Positions 10,600 through 21,036 of a DNA stretch of 64,000 nt are shown in pieces. A program made the position numbers and the translations under genes. The first letter of the stretch is position 1; each line of letters starts with the position of its first letter. Origin of the DNA: Rhizophagus irregularis (Eukaryota; Glomeromycota; Glomeromycetes; Glomerales; Glomeraceae); NCBI RefSeq assembly GCF_026210795.1, contig NC_089431.1:3224001-3288000 (forward strand), read 5' to 3'. Under the pieces are notes generated by a model that saw only the letters and a program-made list of their open reading frames with translations, did no database searches and was not told the origin of the DNA.

Positions 10600-10950
10600 A
10601 TTTAGATAATGCTTTACGAGTTTGATGAACTAAATAACACGTTTTGTCACACTCTTGACATTGTGAAAATGTGCATTCTCCAAATGCAATGATTAATACA
10701 ATCCACATGATCGGCAGTACATGGAAATTCAATCAATTTTCACATTTCATTCCATCAGGATAAGTGGCAGAAAAATTTTCCCAATATAACTTCAAGTCCT
10801 AAGCGTAAAGGAATAGGACAATATGTTTGTTTTTCGAATTTTTTCATTAGAAAAAATCCACCAGTCACGTAAATATGGACCATAATGGAGTTCTGGCACA
10901 ATACTACCAGTTGCAACAAGTTTTCCTGTAGTAATGTGGGATTTTGACAT
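10600..10950 (-). pseudogene. fragment of an unknown gene
   Basis: From an ATG at 10950 the minus strand reads MSKSHITTGKLVATGSIVPE, then HYGPYLRDWWIFSNEK, and stops at about 10793. Coding character continues in the other two frames (PIPLRLGLEV; then YWENFSATYPDGMKCEN and SQCQECDKTCYLVHQTRKAL), indicating frameshifts. The CQEC-DKTC pattern could be part of a zinc ribbon. The family is unknown. Confidence 0.4.
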
Positions 10951-11046
10951 GGGGAAAAAAGATTTCTAGACGCGTTTTTTTATTATTAAACATAACGCCG
11001 TAATTTACTATATCTGTTCTATCGATCACATGCGGATCGGCAATTA

Positions 11047-11292
11047 AGTGGTGATTCGTCTAAGAAGTAGAGAACTTTCTTATTTGTTTTCAGGGCGAGG
11101 AAAGTTCTTGCTTTTATCTTTTTTGCCTTTCATGAAGTTGAAAAGAAATAATTTCCCATTTCTTAAGATTCCGAATAGTAATTTCCCATTAGTTCTTCTT
11201 ATTCTATGCTATCTAGAACCCGAACATGCGTAAATGGATCCTGGATTCTAAAATGGAAATTTTTTTCTCTACTTTATTTGCGAATCACCACA
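11047..11292. mobile_element. 246-bp MITE with TA target duplication
   Basis: The left end GTGGTGATTCGTCTAAGAAG and the reverse complement of the right end (GTGGTGATTCGCAAATAAAG) match over about 27 bp with few changes, continuing into AGTAGAGAA. A TA flanks each side (11045-11046, 11293-11294). There is no coding capacity beyond a spurious short ORF. The ends and TA target suggest a non-autonomous Tc1/mariner-type element. Confidence 0.7.
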
Positions 11293-11461
11293 TAATAATT
11301 CAAGTGCGTAATAAAAAATATGCCAGAACTTTCGAGCATGACGCACTCTTGACCGGTTTATTAATACGCTAATAATAAATGACTGATACACAATCACATG
11401 CCCATATCTGTGAAATCAGCGACATAAAATCAATAGGTTCGTCTATATTTCCCATACTAGC

Positions 11462-12516
11462 ATGTCTGAAAGTGCTAATTTAACTTCATTCATCTGTAAA
11501 TGGTTAGGTACTCATTCAGATCCACAACACTTGGAAACTGAGGAGAAACTTAGAAATCATATCATTCAACACGACATCAATTCTTGCAAAAGATCAATTT
11601 CAGGAGACTCAATTTATATATGTCCGTGGAAAGGTTGCAATAAATATCAAAGTAGTATTATTAAACTAGAAGGTATAAAAATATGTCAAGTACTTTTTAG
11701 CTTTACTTGCTCCGTAGATTCTCTAGAATAATAATTATAATTTTATTTTGCAGAGCATTTACGTCAACACACCCAATAAAAACCATTCAAGGTAATCAAT
11801 ATTTTACCCGTTACCTTGTTTTATAAGTACAGAGGTGACTGAAATAATCGCGGTGACCTTTTTTTTTAGTGTCCAATTTGCAATTGTTTGCAATTTGGTT
11901 CTCCTGATGCGCTAAGTCAACACTTGATTATGAACCATATTGATAGCGTTGTAGACTTACCGATGATGAAAATGAAAAATTGAATTTAGGTATGTTACCA
12001 CAATTCGATTGTAGTTAGAATTTACATCGAAGATGAACTAAAACCACGTATCTTTAATTAATATCAAAATAATATCAGACTATTGAATTATATTTTCTCT
12101 TGTCCTAACATATTTTCTTTTCTTGTTAAAGAAAAAGTCAAGGATAAAAAACGATGTTTATGTGAAGAAAGAGATGAAAAATGAAATTATACCAATAATT
12201 AATACCAAAAATTATCTTATCATGATGTTCTTGTTAAAGGAAGAGTCAATGAAAATAAAAACACGGGGAATCTTAATTTTTACGAACGTGAAAAGATCCT
12301 GTGTGATTATTAGATAAAGGGTTCAAAATTATCTAATTATTACCGGAGAGCCCAGTTAGTGATTATGATTATGATGATTTACCCATTGCGCCACGGGGGG
12401 AGGGAATTGACTGAAGCGGACGAACTTATGTTGAAGACAGTTTGTAGATTTTACAAACATACAGAAGCTGGCGAATATTTTACTAAAGTCTTAGAAATGT
12501 TGGAAAGCGAATCTTG
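11462..12516 (+). pseudogene. C2H2 zinc-finger gene, decayed
   Basis: Exon 1 (11462-11672) encodes a first finger-like segment (CKWLGTHSDPQ, HIIQH) and CPWKGCNKYQSSIIKLE. Exon 2 starts at 11754 and completes the finger with EHLRQHTQ. A stop then replaces the expected linker residue before KPFK, and after another intron a second finger follows (CPICNCLQFGSPDALSQH, MNHID). An acidic stretch (DDENEKLNL) appears after a one-base shift. Further downstream, coding-like pieces run to EADELMLKTVCRFYKH and a final stop near 12516. C2H2 fingers bind DNA, so this was probably a transcription factor. At least one in-frame stop and two frame changes make it non-functional as read. Confidence 0.6.
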
Positions 12517-12616
12517 AGCATGGATATGTTATTATTTAGTCACATTTACAGCAAAATATTTTTAATGAATTTATTAGAGATAAAATATAAAAATTAGTTT
12601 CATCCATAAAATCATG

Positions 12617-13202
12617 TCATGCATTTTTCAAATGATCTCCAAAATCTTCCGGTTGATCGGGAGCTATCTGCAATAACCTGAGGGATCTATGCAACTTATG
12701 AAGTTGTCCTGTAGCTGTTCTTTTTAGTTTATTTTTATGGATTCTTTTATTTTGAATCGCTTTATATTGAACTAATAAATTTAAATCTTGCACACTCATC
12801 CCCTCATTTCCAAGTATATCAGAAAGTCATTTCTTAATTGTTTCATCATTAGATACTAGACTATACAATTTATAAAACTGTCAAATTTCCTATCTTCTGC
12901 TAATCCATCGTTGTAGCATTCTAATACGATATTGTACCATTCGCCAATAATATGGCAAATATCGTTTACTGCTTCGAACCCTTTCTCTATTAGGCAAAAA
13001 TATACATACTTTTTCTGAGAATTTTCAGAGCTAATTGCCTTGGTCCACGAATTTTGAGTAAGATTGGAATATTTGGTGGACGGACCTTGAACCTTATACC
13101 ATGTAACAGTGTCACCTGATTACTGTCAATACATTTACCGTTTGTTTTTTGATAAATCTCGCCATTTAATAATAAAAAAAAGGTATTAGAATAATTTATC
13201 AA
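12617..13202 (-). pseudogene. unknown gene relic
   Basis: The minus strand shows continuous coding character broken by frame changes: GEIYQKTNGKCIDSNQVTLL and IRFKVRPPNIPILLKI, then EKGFEAVNDICHIIGEWYNI, then MSVQDLNLLVQYKAIQNKRI with a basic end (HKNKLKRTATGQLHKLHRSL) and a stop at 12617. One in-frame stop and two frameshifts are apparent. The family is not recognised. Confidence 0.45.
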
Positions 13203-13611
13203 TAAAAATGGATCCCAGTTTTTAAGTTTTTAAAAACAATTAAACAAAGACAGTATTATCACACCTTCTGGATTTCTCATTTTTATAAGTATTCTAGGGA
13301 CTTAGAATGTGTGAAATCCTATTGTTTGGCATTATTACAATTATCTTTATTATTATTATAATCACTGGTTAACATATCAAAATCGGAAAAATTATACAAT
13401 TACTGTGCAGTACGCATAGCTGTATACGACATTTTTATTTATTACTCCTTACATATTTTTTTGAATGATCTCTTTTCCCAAACATCAATCCCAATTCCAT
13501 AATTTGATATATGTGGCGTAACTGCGGATTCACGCGCAGTGGGTAAATCGATAGTGTAATATTATAGGTAAATCCGTAAATGGCAAAAAAATAATTTTAT
13601 ATTACGCAATA

Positions 13612-13815
13612 TTGAATCTTCTTAATCGTCAGACGGATACTGCACCATATAAAATGTTAGAAGAGTTCTACAGTTCAAAAGTTGCCAAGGAGTCACCATC
13701 AAGACCAGTGACGCCATCCATAGAAGGGCCTAAATTTCCTCCTTCCTTTTCACAAAATGCGAATGTTACTAATGTTAATTATGGCGGCAGTTTAGAAGAA
13801 CAAAAGCAGAGTTAG
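13612..13815 (+). CDS. possible 3' exon of an unknown gene
   Basis: An open stretch of about 67 codons ends at 13815. It is hydrophilic and Pro/Ser-rich (KESPSRPVTPSIEGPKFPPS, then VNYGGSLEEQKQS). The first codon listed is TTG, not ATG, so this is not a complete gene; it may be the last exon of a gene or a relic. No upstream exon could be joined with confidence. Confidence 0.25.
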   Translation: MNLLNRQTDTAPYKMLEEFYSSKVAKESPSRPVTPSIEGPKFPPSFSQNANVTNVNYGGSLEEQKQS

Positions 13816-14491
13816 TCTGTTTTTAACATAGGATAGCGTTTTAAAATTTTAGTAAAATTTAGCATTATGAAAGCGCTGTTGAACTTGTCTATTATTTTTT
13901 TTTCATCTCTGTAAATGCTAAAATATATTCCCTGGTTATTATTCCTTGTAAAATACACACGTTTAAAAATTCGAAATAAAATCTTTATTTTTTTTTCGTA
14001 AAGTAATACATGAAAAAGAGCCTGCTGGCTAAGAAAAAATGAAAGTAAAAAATGATAGAATAGCAGGGTGTTTCAAGGGAGGAAAGGCATGAAAGGACAC
14101 GCCTGCTTGTTAAGCCTGCCCATATAGTGGCAGTTCCTTCCCCGCTACTCAGTGGTATATATCACATTAACATTAATCATAATATTCAGACATCTATTAA
14201 CCGGTTAAAAAAAAAAATAGTAGCTCCTATAACGTATATTTGGGCTTTACAAAATGTAATGTATAGTCTGTATACTGTACGACAATTCCTGACTGCCACT
14301 TAATTTGTTTCGAGGGGGTTGAATCAGGTCGGGTTAACACATTATGCACTTTAAAAAAAAAATTTTATTTCTTTATTATACTGATCTATTATAAGCTGTT
14401 AAACATAAATTCTATTTGTCTTTTTGCAATACAAATAAAACTAAGTAATTTTTAAAAATCCTGACCTAATAATGTCATGTACACATTTTTT
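13816..14491. other. intergenic, nothing recognised
   Basis: This is AT-rich with several A and T runs. No ORF, RNA gene or terminal repeat could be supported. It includes the 3' flank of the MFS transporter gene. Confidence 0.4.
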
Positions 14492-16032
14492 TTACGATCT
14501 CTCTTTTTCTCTCCATTCTTTTCCTTTAAAATATACTAAAATTAACAAACATAGTGTAAATAAATTTACTAAAATTAATATAGAAAATGTTAAACCAGTA
14601 CCAACAGAATGATCTATTGGAGAAGCAGCTATCAACATGCTCGGAGCTACTATACATTTACAAACATTTGACAAAGCAACAATTGAAGCACTACTTTTTG
14701 GATACGAATCAATTAAATATGTTTCACATGAATTTGTTGCAATTTGCGATACAAAAGCTCCTGTTAAATAAAAAATAAACATCAAATATATAATTATCGA
14801 GAATAAAATTAATTGTTCAACTTACCAATAAACATAGCAACGACAGGATAGACAATGAATACTTCATATTCAATGAACCAGCCAAAACAAAAATAACATA
14901 ATGGTATTAAGGAAGCACCCCACCAAGCTCCATGTAATCTCAATTCGGGATAATAACTACCATCACGTTTTTTAATATTCCGTTTAAGTAGAAAGTCTGA
15001 TACTCTACCTCCAGCAAAACTACCCAAAACTAGTCCAGCACCGGGAGCCAAAAAAATTAATCCAATTTCTGATGTAGCAGCTCCATAAATTAAGTGAAAT
15101 TTAGTTGGAATTAAGATATTAACCACGTAATGAATTGATATAATCCATATCCAATATAAAATCACTAATGTAACATTTGCATGACGTAATAATAAAATTG
15201 GTGCCAATGGATTGAAAACTGATTGAGAAGAATTTGTTGTACTAGATTTATTATATGTCTCAGGTAAAAAGATAAATATCAAGAAAAGTCTTATGGTCGC
15301 GAATATAGCAATAAACCAAAATAGCGATCTCCAACTTATATATTGAGTTAGAAATCCTCCTATCGGTGGTCCGATTACTAGACCAATAAAAAATCCGAGA
15401 TAAAATACTCCAATAGCATTTCCTCTTTCGGTTGTGTTGTATATATCAGTGAGTGTTCCAACGGAAAGACATTGAACGGCTGAGACAGAAAAAGATTGGA
15501 GCATACGAAATACTATCAACCAATAAATATTATTTGCAAATGCACACCCAATACTCGTTAATATTATTAAAAATGCATTAAATAAGAACACTTTTCTTCT
15601 TGTTCCTTGTAAATCAGAATATGACGCCCAAAATAATGGCTAAAATTTAATTAAAATTTTAGATTGCGATTTTAATCTAAGTTTATAAGATAATATTATT
15701 TACCGCGATTCCGTTAACGTACAGATATGATGCTACAGCCGTGTTTACTAGAGTTTCCGTGGTATTTAAATCTTCTCGTACCATCAATATTGCCGGATTA
15801 AATGATCTGAGAGCATAAGAAAAATAATTCTACATTAGATTAAAGGAATTTGTAAATTGTATCAATTCTTATAATGTGAAATTTACAAATTTCCTATAGA
15901 ACCAATTATACCGGTAGCCGATATGAGAATTAAAACATTTCTTTTTTTCTTCGCCGACCAATTTCTTGGGCTATCATCTACGAGCGATGCTGTTGAATCT
16001 GTAAGTAATACGTAATTAATATTTTCTTTCAT
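14492..16032 (-). CDS. MFS transporter, DHA1 (drug:H+ antiporter)-like
   Basis: Four exons: 16032-15887, 15806-15704, 15639-14826 and 14760-14492, joining in frame to 443 aa. The N-terminus is short and cytosolic, ending RNWSAKKKRN before helix 1 (VLILISATGIIGSIGNL). Helix 2 and the A-motif region read VASYLYVNGIAPLFWASYSD-LQGTRRKV. Motif C is present in helix 5 (FIGLVIGPPIGGFLTQYIS), and GGRVSDFLLKR follows helix 8. Hydrophobic segments fit about 12 helices with a central loop around residues 205-220. DHA1 carriers export drugs or metabolites by proton antiport at the plasma membrane. The A-motif is degenerate (SDLQGTRRK) but recognisable. The substrate is unknown. Confidence 0.88.
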
Positions 16033-17695
16033 AATTATTGTTAATTATTTGGTTTAAAAACTTGGTATTTTTTGCAAAAAAAGGACTATGTTTTAAATTA
16101 ATTTAGTCGCGGCCATGAACTTCAATTGTTACAAGTGAATCTTCATATCCCAATAAACATCATAAAATAAACAAATTAAAGCCTCAAAGTGGGCTGTAAT
16201 TATGTGACTAATCAAAAAAATGTCATTTTCTTAATAAATTATTTTAAGTGGCTTTACTACGATAAACAATATTCATGAATGGCGCAGGCGATAAACTTTT
16301 GTTATTTATACTAAGCCCTAAAGATACGCAATTCTTAAGATTGTTAAGTGACATTTTATTTATTTTTTTAGTTAATTTTAATCCATATGTGAATATTATT
16401 GTAAATTTATCTTTAGCTTTCTTTTTAATAATAATAAATATAGGAAAAATATAAGGAAATGTATATGTATGATGTTAAGATTTCGCATTCTGTAACAAAA
16501 AAGAAATTCTTAATATACAAACTTTTTTAAAAAATGTCTACTATGTGTATTTTCCCTACTTTGCAAGTTCACTTAAAGCAACAGTGATGGTTTTGAACAA
16601 AACTTTTTTTTCGGGAGTTTTTTCATTAAATCACGTGACGTATTTAATTCTGGCCAGAATCAAATGATCGTATACAAAATATCCTTTTTTGAAAAAAAGG
16701 CGAGATTTAAACATTACACATGGGGTGAGTAAAAATAAAAATTCTTCATTAGTATCTTCATTTTTGCATTTATTATTCTTTACTAATTTGATTCATAATG
16801 CAGATTTGTCTAAGAGAAGCTGTATAAATAGATTTGAATAATGGAATTGTTATATGAAGTTATATCATAAATAGATTTGAAATTAGTGGATTTGTTAAAA
16901 GTAATGAATCCATTATATGAGTGCTATATGCCTCCTAATATTTATACATAGAGTACTGTTAAAGAATAATAAGTGATTTGTAAATTAATGATATTAGAGT
17001 AGAATATAGTTTTTTACTTTATGTATAATTACTAATATTTACTTTAATAAATTTATAAATTTACTGCAATTAGCAAAAAAAAAAATAAAATAAAAGTTAA
17101 GTTGTTTATAAAATATATTTTTAGAAAAAATATTAATAATTTTTCTCTCAATATCAATTTTTTTTTAAGTATTTTTTATAAAATCTTTAAGCTAATGGTA
17201 ATAAGTTGCTTTACAATAATATAAATATATTTTTTAGATAAGTTAACAATAAGAAATAGAAAAAAAAATAAAAAAATAAGTAAGTATTTAGTATTATTGG
17301 TAAAAAATTTTATTATTTTATATATTTCTACTTTTAAAAAATCTATTAATTAGAATTTAATAATTAAATTCATCTTAATGAAAAAAATCTAATGATAGTA
17401 AAATTACATTTTTAGTATTAATATTATTATAAAAAATACATTTTATTAAAAGATATTTGAAATCCTATATATATAATGTATAAATAAAATATTTTATAAA
17501 ATTTACTTTAACTATTTAATTAAATAATAAATTCTGATATTCTTTTTGTTATTTTAATTTCAATTTATATTATTTCAAATCATTTTATTTTAATCTTTAA
17601 AAGTTATAATTTGTAATTTTATTTTTATGAAATATATTAGTAGTATATTGTTTACTTAAATTTAAATTTTATTGATAATAAGAATATTAATATTA
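16033..17695. other. AT-rich intergenic region
   Basis: There is no gene. The first part is the presumed promoter of the MFS gene. Around 16800-16960 a short diverged duplication (ATAAATAGATTTGAA twice) is visible. The remainder is low-complexity A/T sequence. Confidence 0.4.
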
Positions 17696-18283
17696 TAGTG
17701 CGCAAAAAAAATAATTATAATAAAAATTATATGTTGAAAATCTTTAATAATTCTTGCAATATACACATTCGGCAAATAATTTTACCTGGTTACACAGTAA
17801 ACATACTATATATATATGCTGATCATTTTTTATTTACATGTTCATTTATGTTTTACCCATAGCAAAATAGCATATAGAATTTTTACGCAATATCATACAA
17901 TGATAGCCACATTATAGGAAAATGGTACCCACAATGGTACAACGCTAAAAGTTTATACTCTTTAACCTCTATCCCATTCTTTACAATATACCACTATGGT
18001 GGTAAAAAAAAAATCAATTACTGTAGATATTTTCCAGTGTATAATTCGAAAAGAGTGGGAAGGAATTGAATTGGAGATTTTTATTAATTTAATTAAAAGT
18101 ATGCCATCAAGATTAGAACAAATAATTAAGGGTAATGGCAATAAGATAAATTATTAATTATGCATAGTCAAACTTTTTCGCAATATAATAAAGCATATAT
18201 GTTTAAATTTTTATGAATTTTCAATAAATATTTATTACACAAATAGATAAAATATTATTATAATTATTTTTTTTTGCGCACTG
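17696..18283 (+). mobile_element. Tc1/mariner-like element, internally deleted
   Basis: The ends are inverted repeats (left TAGTGCGCAAAAAAA, right complement CAGTGCGCAAAAAAAA, continuing ATAATTATAATAA) flanked by TA at 17694-17695 and 18284-18285. Near the 3' end a short frame reads IIRKEWEGIELEIFINLIKS then MPSRLEQIIKGNGNKINY, which is the C-terminal end typical of Tc1 transposases. Most of the transposase is missing, so the 588-bp copy is not autonomous. Confidence 0.78.
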
Positions 18284-19758
18284 TATATTAGAAATTTAAA
18301 TAATATATAAATAAACTAATTGTAAAAGTTGCTTATTAGTCATAAAATTTTTAGGCTTATATTTTTAAATAACCTATTAATCAGATTTTGGGTTCATCTT
18401 AATAAGAAGAATTTAATGATAATAAAATCACATTTCTATTGTTAATATTAACTAAATTATTATAAATTAAAAATTTGACTATATATTTACTGAATTAAAT
18501 GAGAAATAGTTAAATAAGAAATATTCAGAATCCTATTATATTCTTTAATATTTTTTATTAAAGAATTAGTAGTAATACTTGTAAATATTTTAAAGTAAAA
18601 TAAATATATAGTTGACAGTTAAACAAAAAAGAAAAAAAATTTGTAAAACCTATTATTACATAAATTAAATCAATTTGATAATCAATAATTTCATCATCAT
18701 ATAATTTTATAACTATAATTTTTTTACATATAACTGCACTTATAATAATAACAATTTTTAGATATATTAAAAAACCACTAAGTAGGAATATTAAATAAGC
18801 AAATAAAATATATAATGCTATTAAAAAAAAAAAAAGTATAAGTCTTAGTATTAAGTTATTTTTTTTGCTTTTTTGAATTTTTAATAAATTTTTACAGTTA
18901 ATTTATTTTAATTACTATTATTATTAATAATAAAATATTTTTATAAATATTAACTTTTTAAGTTTACTATAAGTTATATATGAATTATTTGTATTATTTA
19001 TTTCATGGGAAGTTGGAAATAATAGGGTTTTCTTTCTGAAGGGAAAAAAGCCCTATTGTTTTCCTTCCCAGAAAATAAATGGATAATCCCCTGAAGTATA
19101 TCACTCATTAATATTAACTATTTTAACTATTTTAAACTAAAATTAATAATTTCCTGGCTATCTATATGAGACTGGAAAATAACTAAACAAAGATTCCTGG
19201 TCATTTATAAACTCAGCTAATCACTCGCAATTTTTAAAAATTAGTATGAAGGTGATCATGAGTGACACATAGTGCGACAAAAGATTAAAATTTTAATATT
19301 ATACTATATTATTTTAATTTTTTTTTCTTTTAATTAATCAGCCAATAGAATTACAATAAAAAATAAGGTAAATTTTAAATATTAAAAATTTTATAGTAAT
19401 TTTTTTTAAAAATAAATAAAATTTTTTTAAAATACAAATGAAAAAATCTATAATTTATGTAATTTTACAGATTTTTAATAATTATTATTAAAGTTAAAAA
19501 TAATTGAAATTAGAATAAACTAAAAATAAAAAAAAATGAATTTATTTTTATTCCGATTATAGCCTTTGATATTTTTACTTTTAAATTGTAAATTATTAAA
19601 AATAATATTAAATAAATTTGTAAAGCAGATAAAATTACCTATAAATTATAATTTTAAAGGTTATATAAAATTTATATATTTAAAAGTTTTATTTTTTAAA
19701 AAAATTTTTTTTTATCAAAAATTATGTCACTTTTTTTTGAAATAATTAGTAAATGATT
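18284..19758. other. AT-rich intergenic region with one foldback
   Basis: There is no gene. It is mostly low-complexity A/T sequence. The only structure that stands out is the foldback at 19005-19081, listed separately. Confidence 0.4.
19005..19081. repeat. short foldback (imperfect hairpin)
   Basis: TATTTATTTCATGGGAAG and the following GGAAATAATAGGG pair with CCCTATTGTTTTCC, CTTCCCAG and AAAATAAAT on the other side. The arms are about 32 nt with a small loop. It could be a tiny MITE or a hairpin RNA source. Confidence 0.55.
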
Positions 19759-20167
19759 AGGGCAATGACAGATATTACCTAATATCAGTTTATTATAAGA
19801 GTTTACCCTCCCTCCCCCAGCCGTAAAGTTGCTGGGCGAAACTAAGTAGTTTAGACAATTGTTGAAATTGAAACTAGTTGAAACATTTTATTAAAAAATT
19901 AAAAATTTGTGAAACTGCGAAACTGATGAAACTGGTAAAACTGTAAAAGGTTTAGACATATTTTTACATAGTAATTAATAAAGTTTACCATTTATTATAA
20001 TAAATTATATAATTTAATATAAATTTAATCAGTTTTGCAATTATAAAAATTATAAAATTTAATATACATTATATTAATTATTTAAATCATTATATATATT
20101 AAAATATATAGTAAGTTTAATTAATAACCAGTTTTATAATTTTACTTTTTATATATTATTATTAGTA

Positions 20168-20364
20168 CAGTCAGATCTCTATATAGTTATTTAATCAATT
20201 CTATAAAAATTGGTAACTATATAGAGGCTTTTACTATGATGTAATTATATAAAGGTTTTTTTATATAATAAGTATATAAATTGGATTTTCTCAAAGATGT
20301 GATTATAAGGAGAAATTTTATATGATGTAATTATATAAAATGTTACTATATGGAAGTCTAACTA
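20168..20364. mobile_element. pogo/Tigger-type MITE
   Basis: The left end CAGTCAGATCTCTATATAGT and the complement of the right end TAGTTAGACTTCCATATAGT form diverged inverted repeats, each flanked by TA. CAGTxxxxCCTCxxTATA-like ends are typical of fungal pogo elements. The copy is 197 bp, non-coding, and ends only 4 bp before the target duplication of the MULE. Confidence 0.6.
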
Positions 20365-20377
20365 TATTTATTAATAA

Positions 20378-21036
20378 GAGAAAATTTATTCATCGCACGT
20401 GCGATGACATCGCTACCCCCCATTTTATTTATCACGTGATAAATCCAATTAAAATATAGCACGATTATTGTGTTACAATAAATATAAACAATTTTATAGC
20501 TTCGTCGATAGTTTTTTTTTCTAACACTCTTTTTAAATAAAAAAAACAACCTGTTTTTTTGCTTAAAAACGCGTTAAAGTTGCTTCTTAACATTTAAAAA
20601 TACTTTTATGTACTCAAAAACTTTAATTGTTCAATTATCATAAAGAAATTGGGTTACACAGCTCAAGAGTGATTCGTGAAACATGGAAAACGATAACACT
20701 CCACAGGTTAGTCAATTGCGCACATTTTTTTTTTGTGAAATACTACTGAAATACTATTGAAAGTGCTTAAAAAAAATTAATTTGGGGTAAACGGCATATG
20801 GTATAGAGTTTTAATAGTGTTAATTTCTTAACAATTAACATCAATAGCATTATTTATTAGTTAGATAGCGTTAAATGTACATTATTTATTAGTTAGGTGA
20901 CGTTAAATAGCGTTAGATATATATTAATTAACGTCACAAAGCATTATATTATTGCGCATTAATTTATTGGTATTAAATAGCATTACTTTAATGTGCTTAA
21001 CAGCTAACTTATTTATTAATCTATTAAATAGCAAGA
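20378..21036. repeat. left terminal inverted repeat of the MULE
   Basis: About 659 bp, mirrored at 24459-25120. It includes the palindromic CGCACGTGCG core near the tip, the transposase start codon at 20683, the 24-nt first exon and the whole first intron with its 3' splice site. Confidence 0.88.

Noticed and set aside
11048-11233. 61-codon ORF
   Set aside because: It lies entirely within a MITE and starts at its terminal repeat.
20358-20549. ORFs in the MULE ends (20358-20549 minus and 24904-25206 plus)
   Set aside because: They are mirror copies of each other inside the terminal inverted repeats and have no coding character beyond that.
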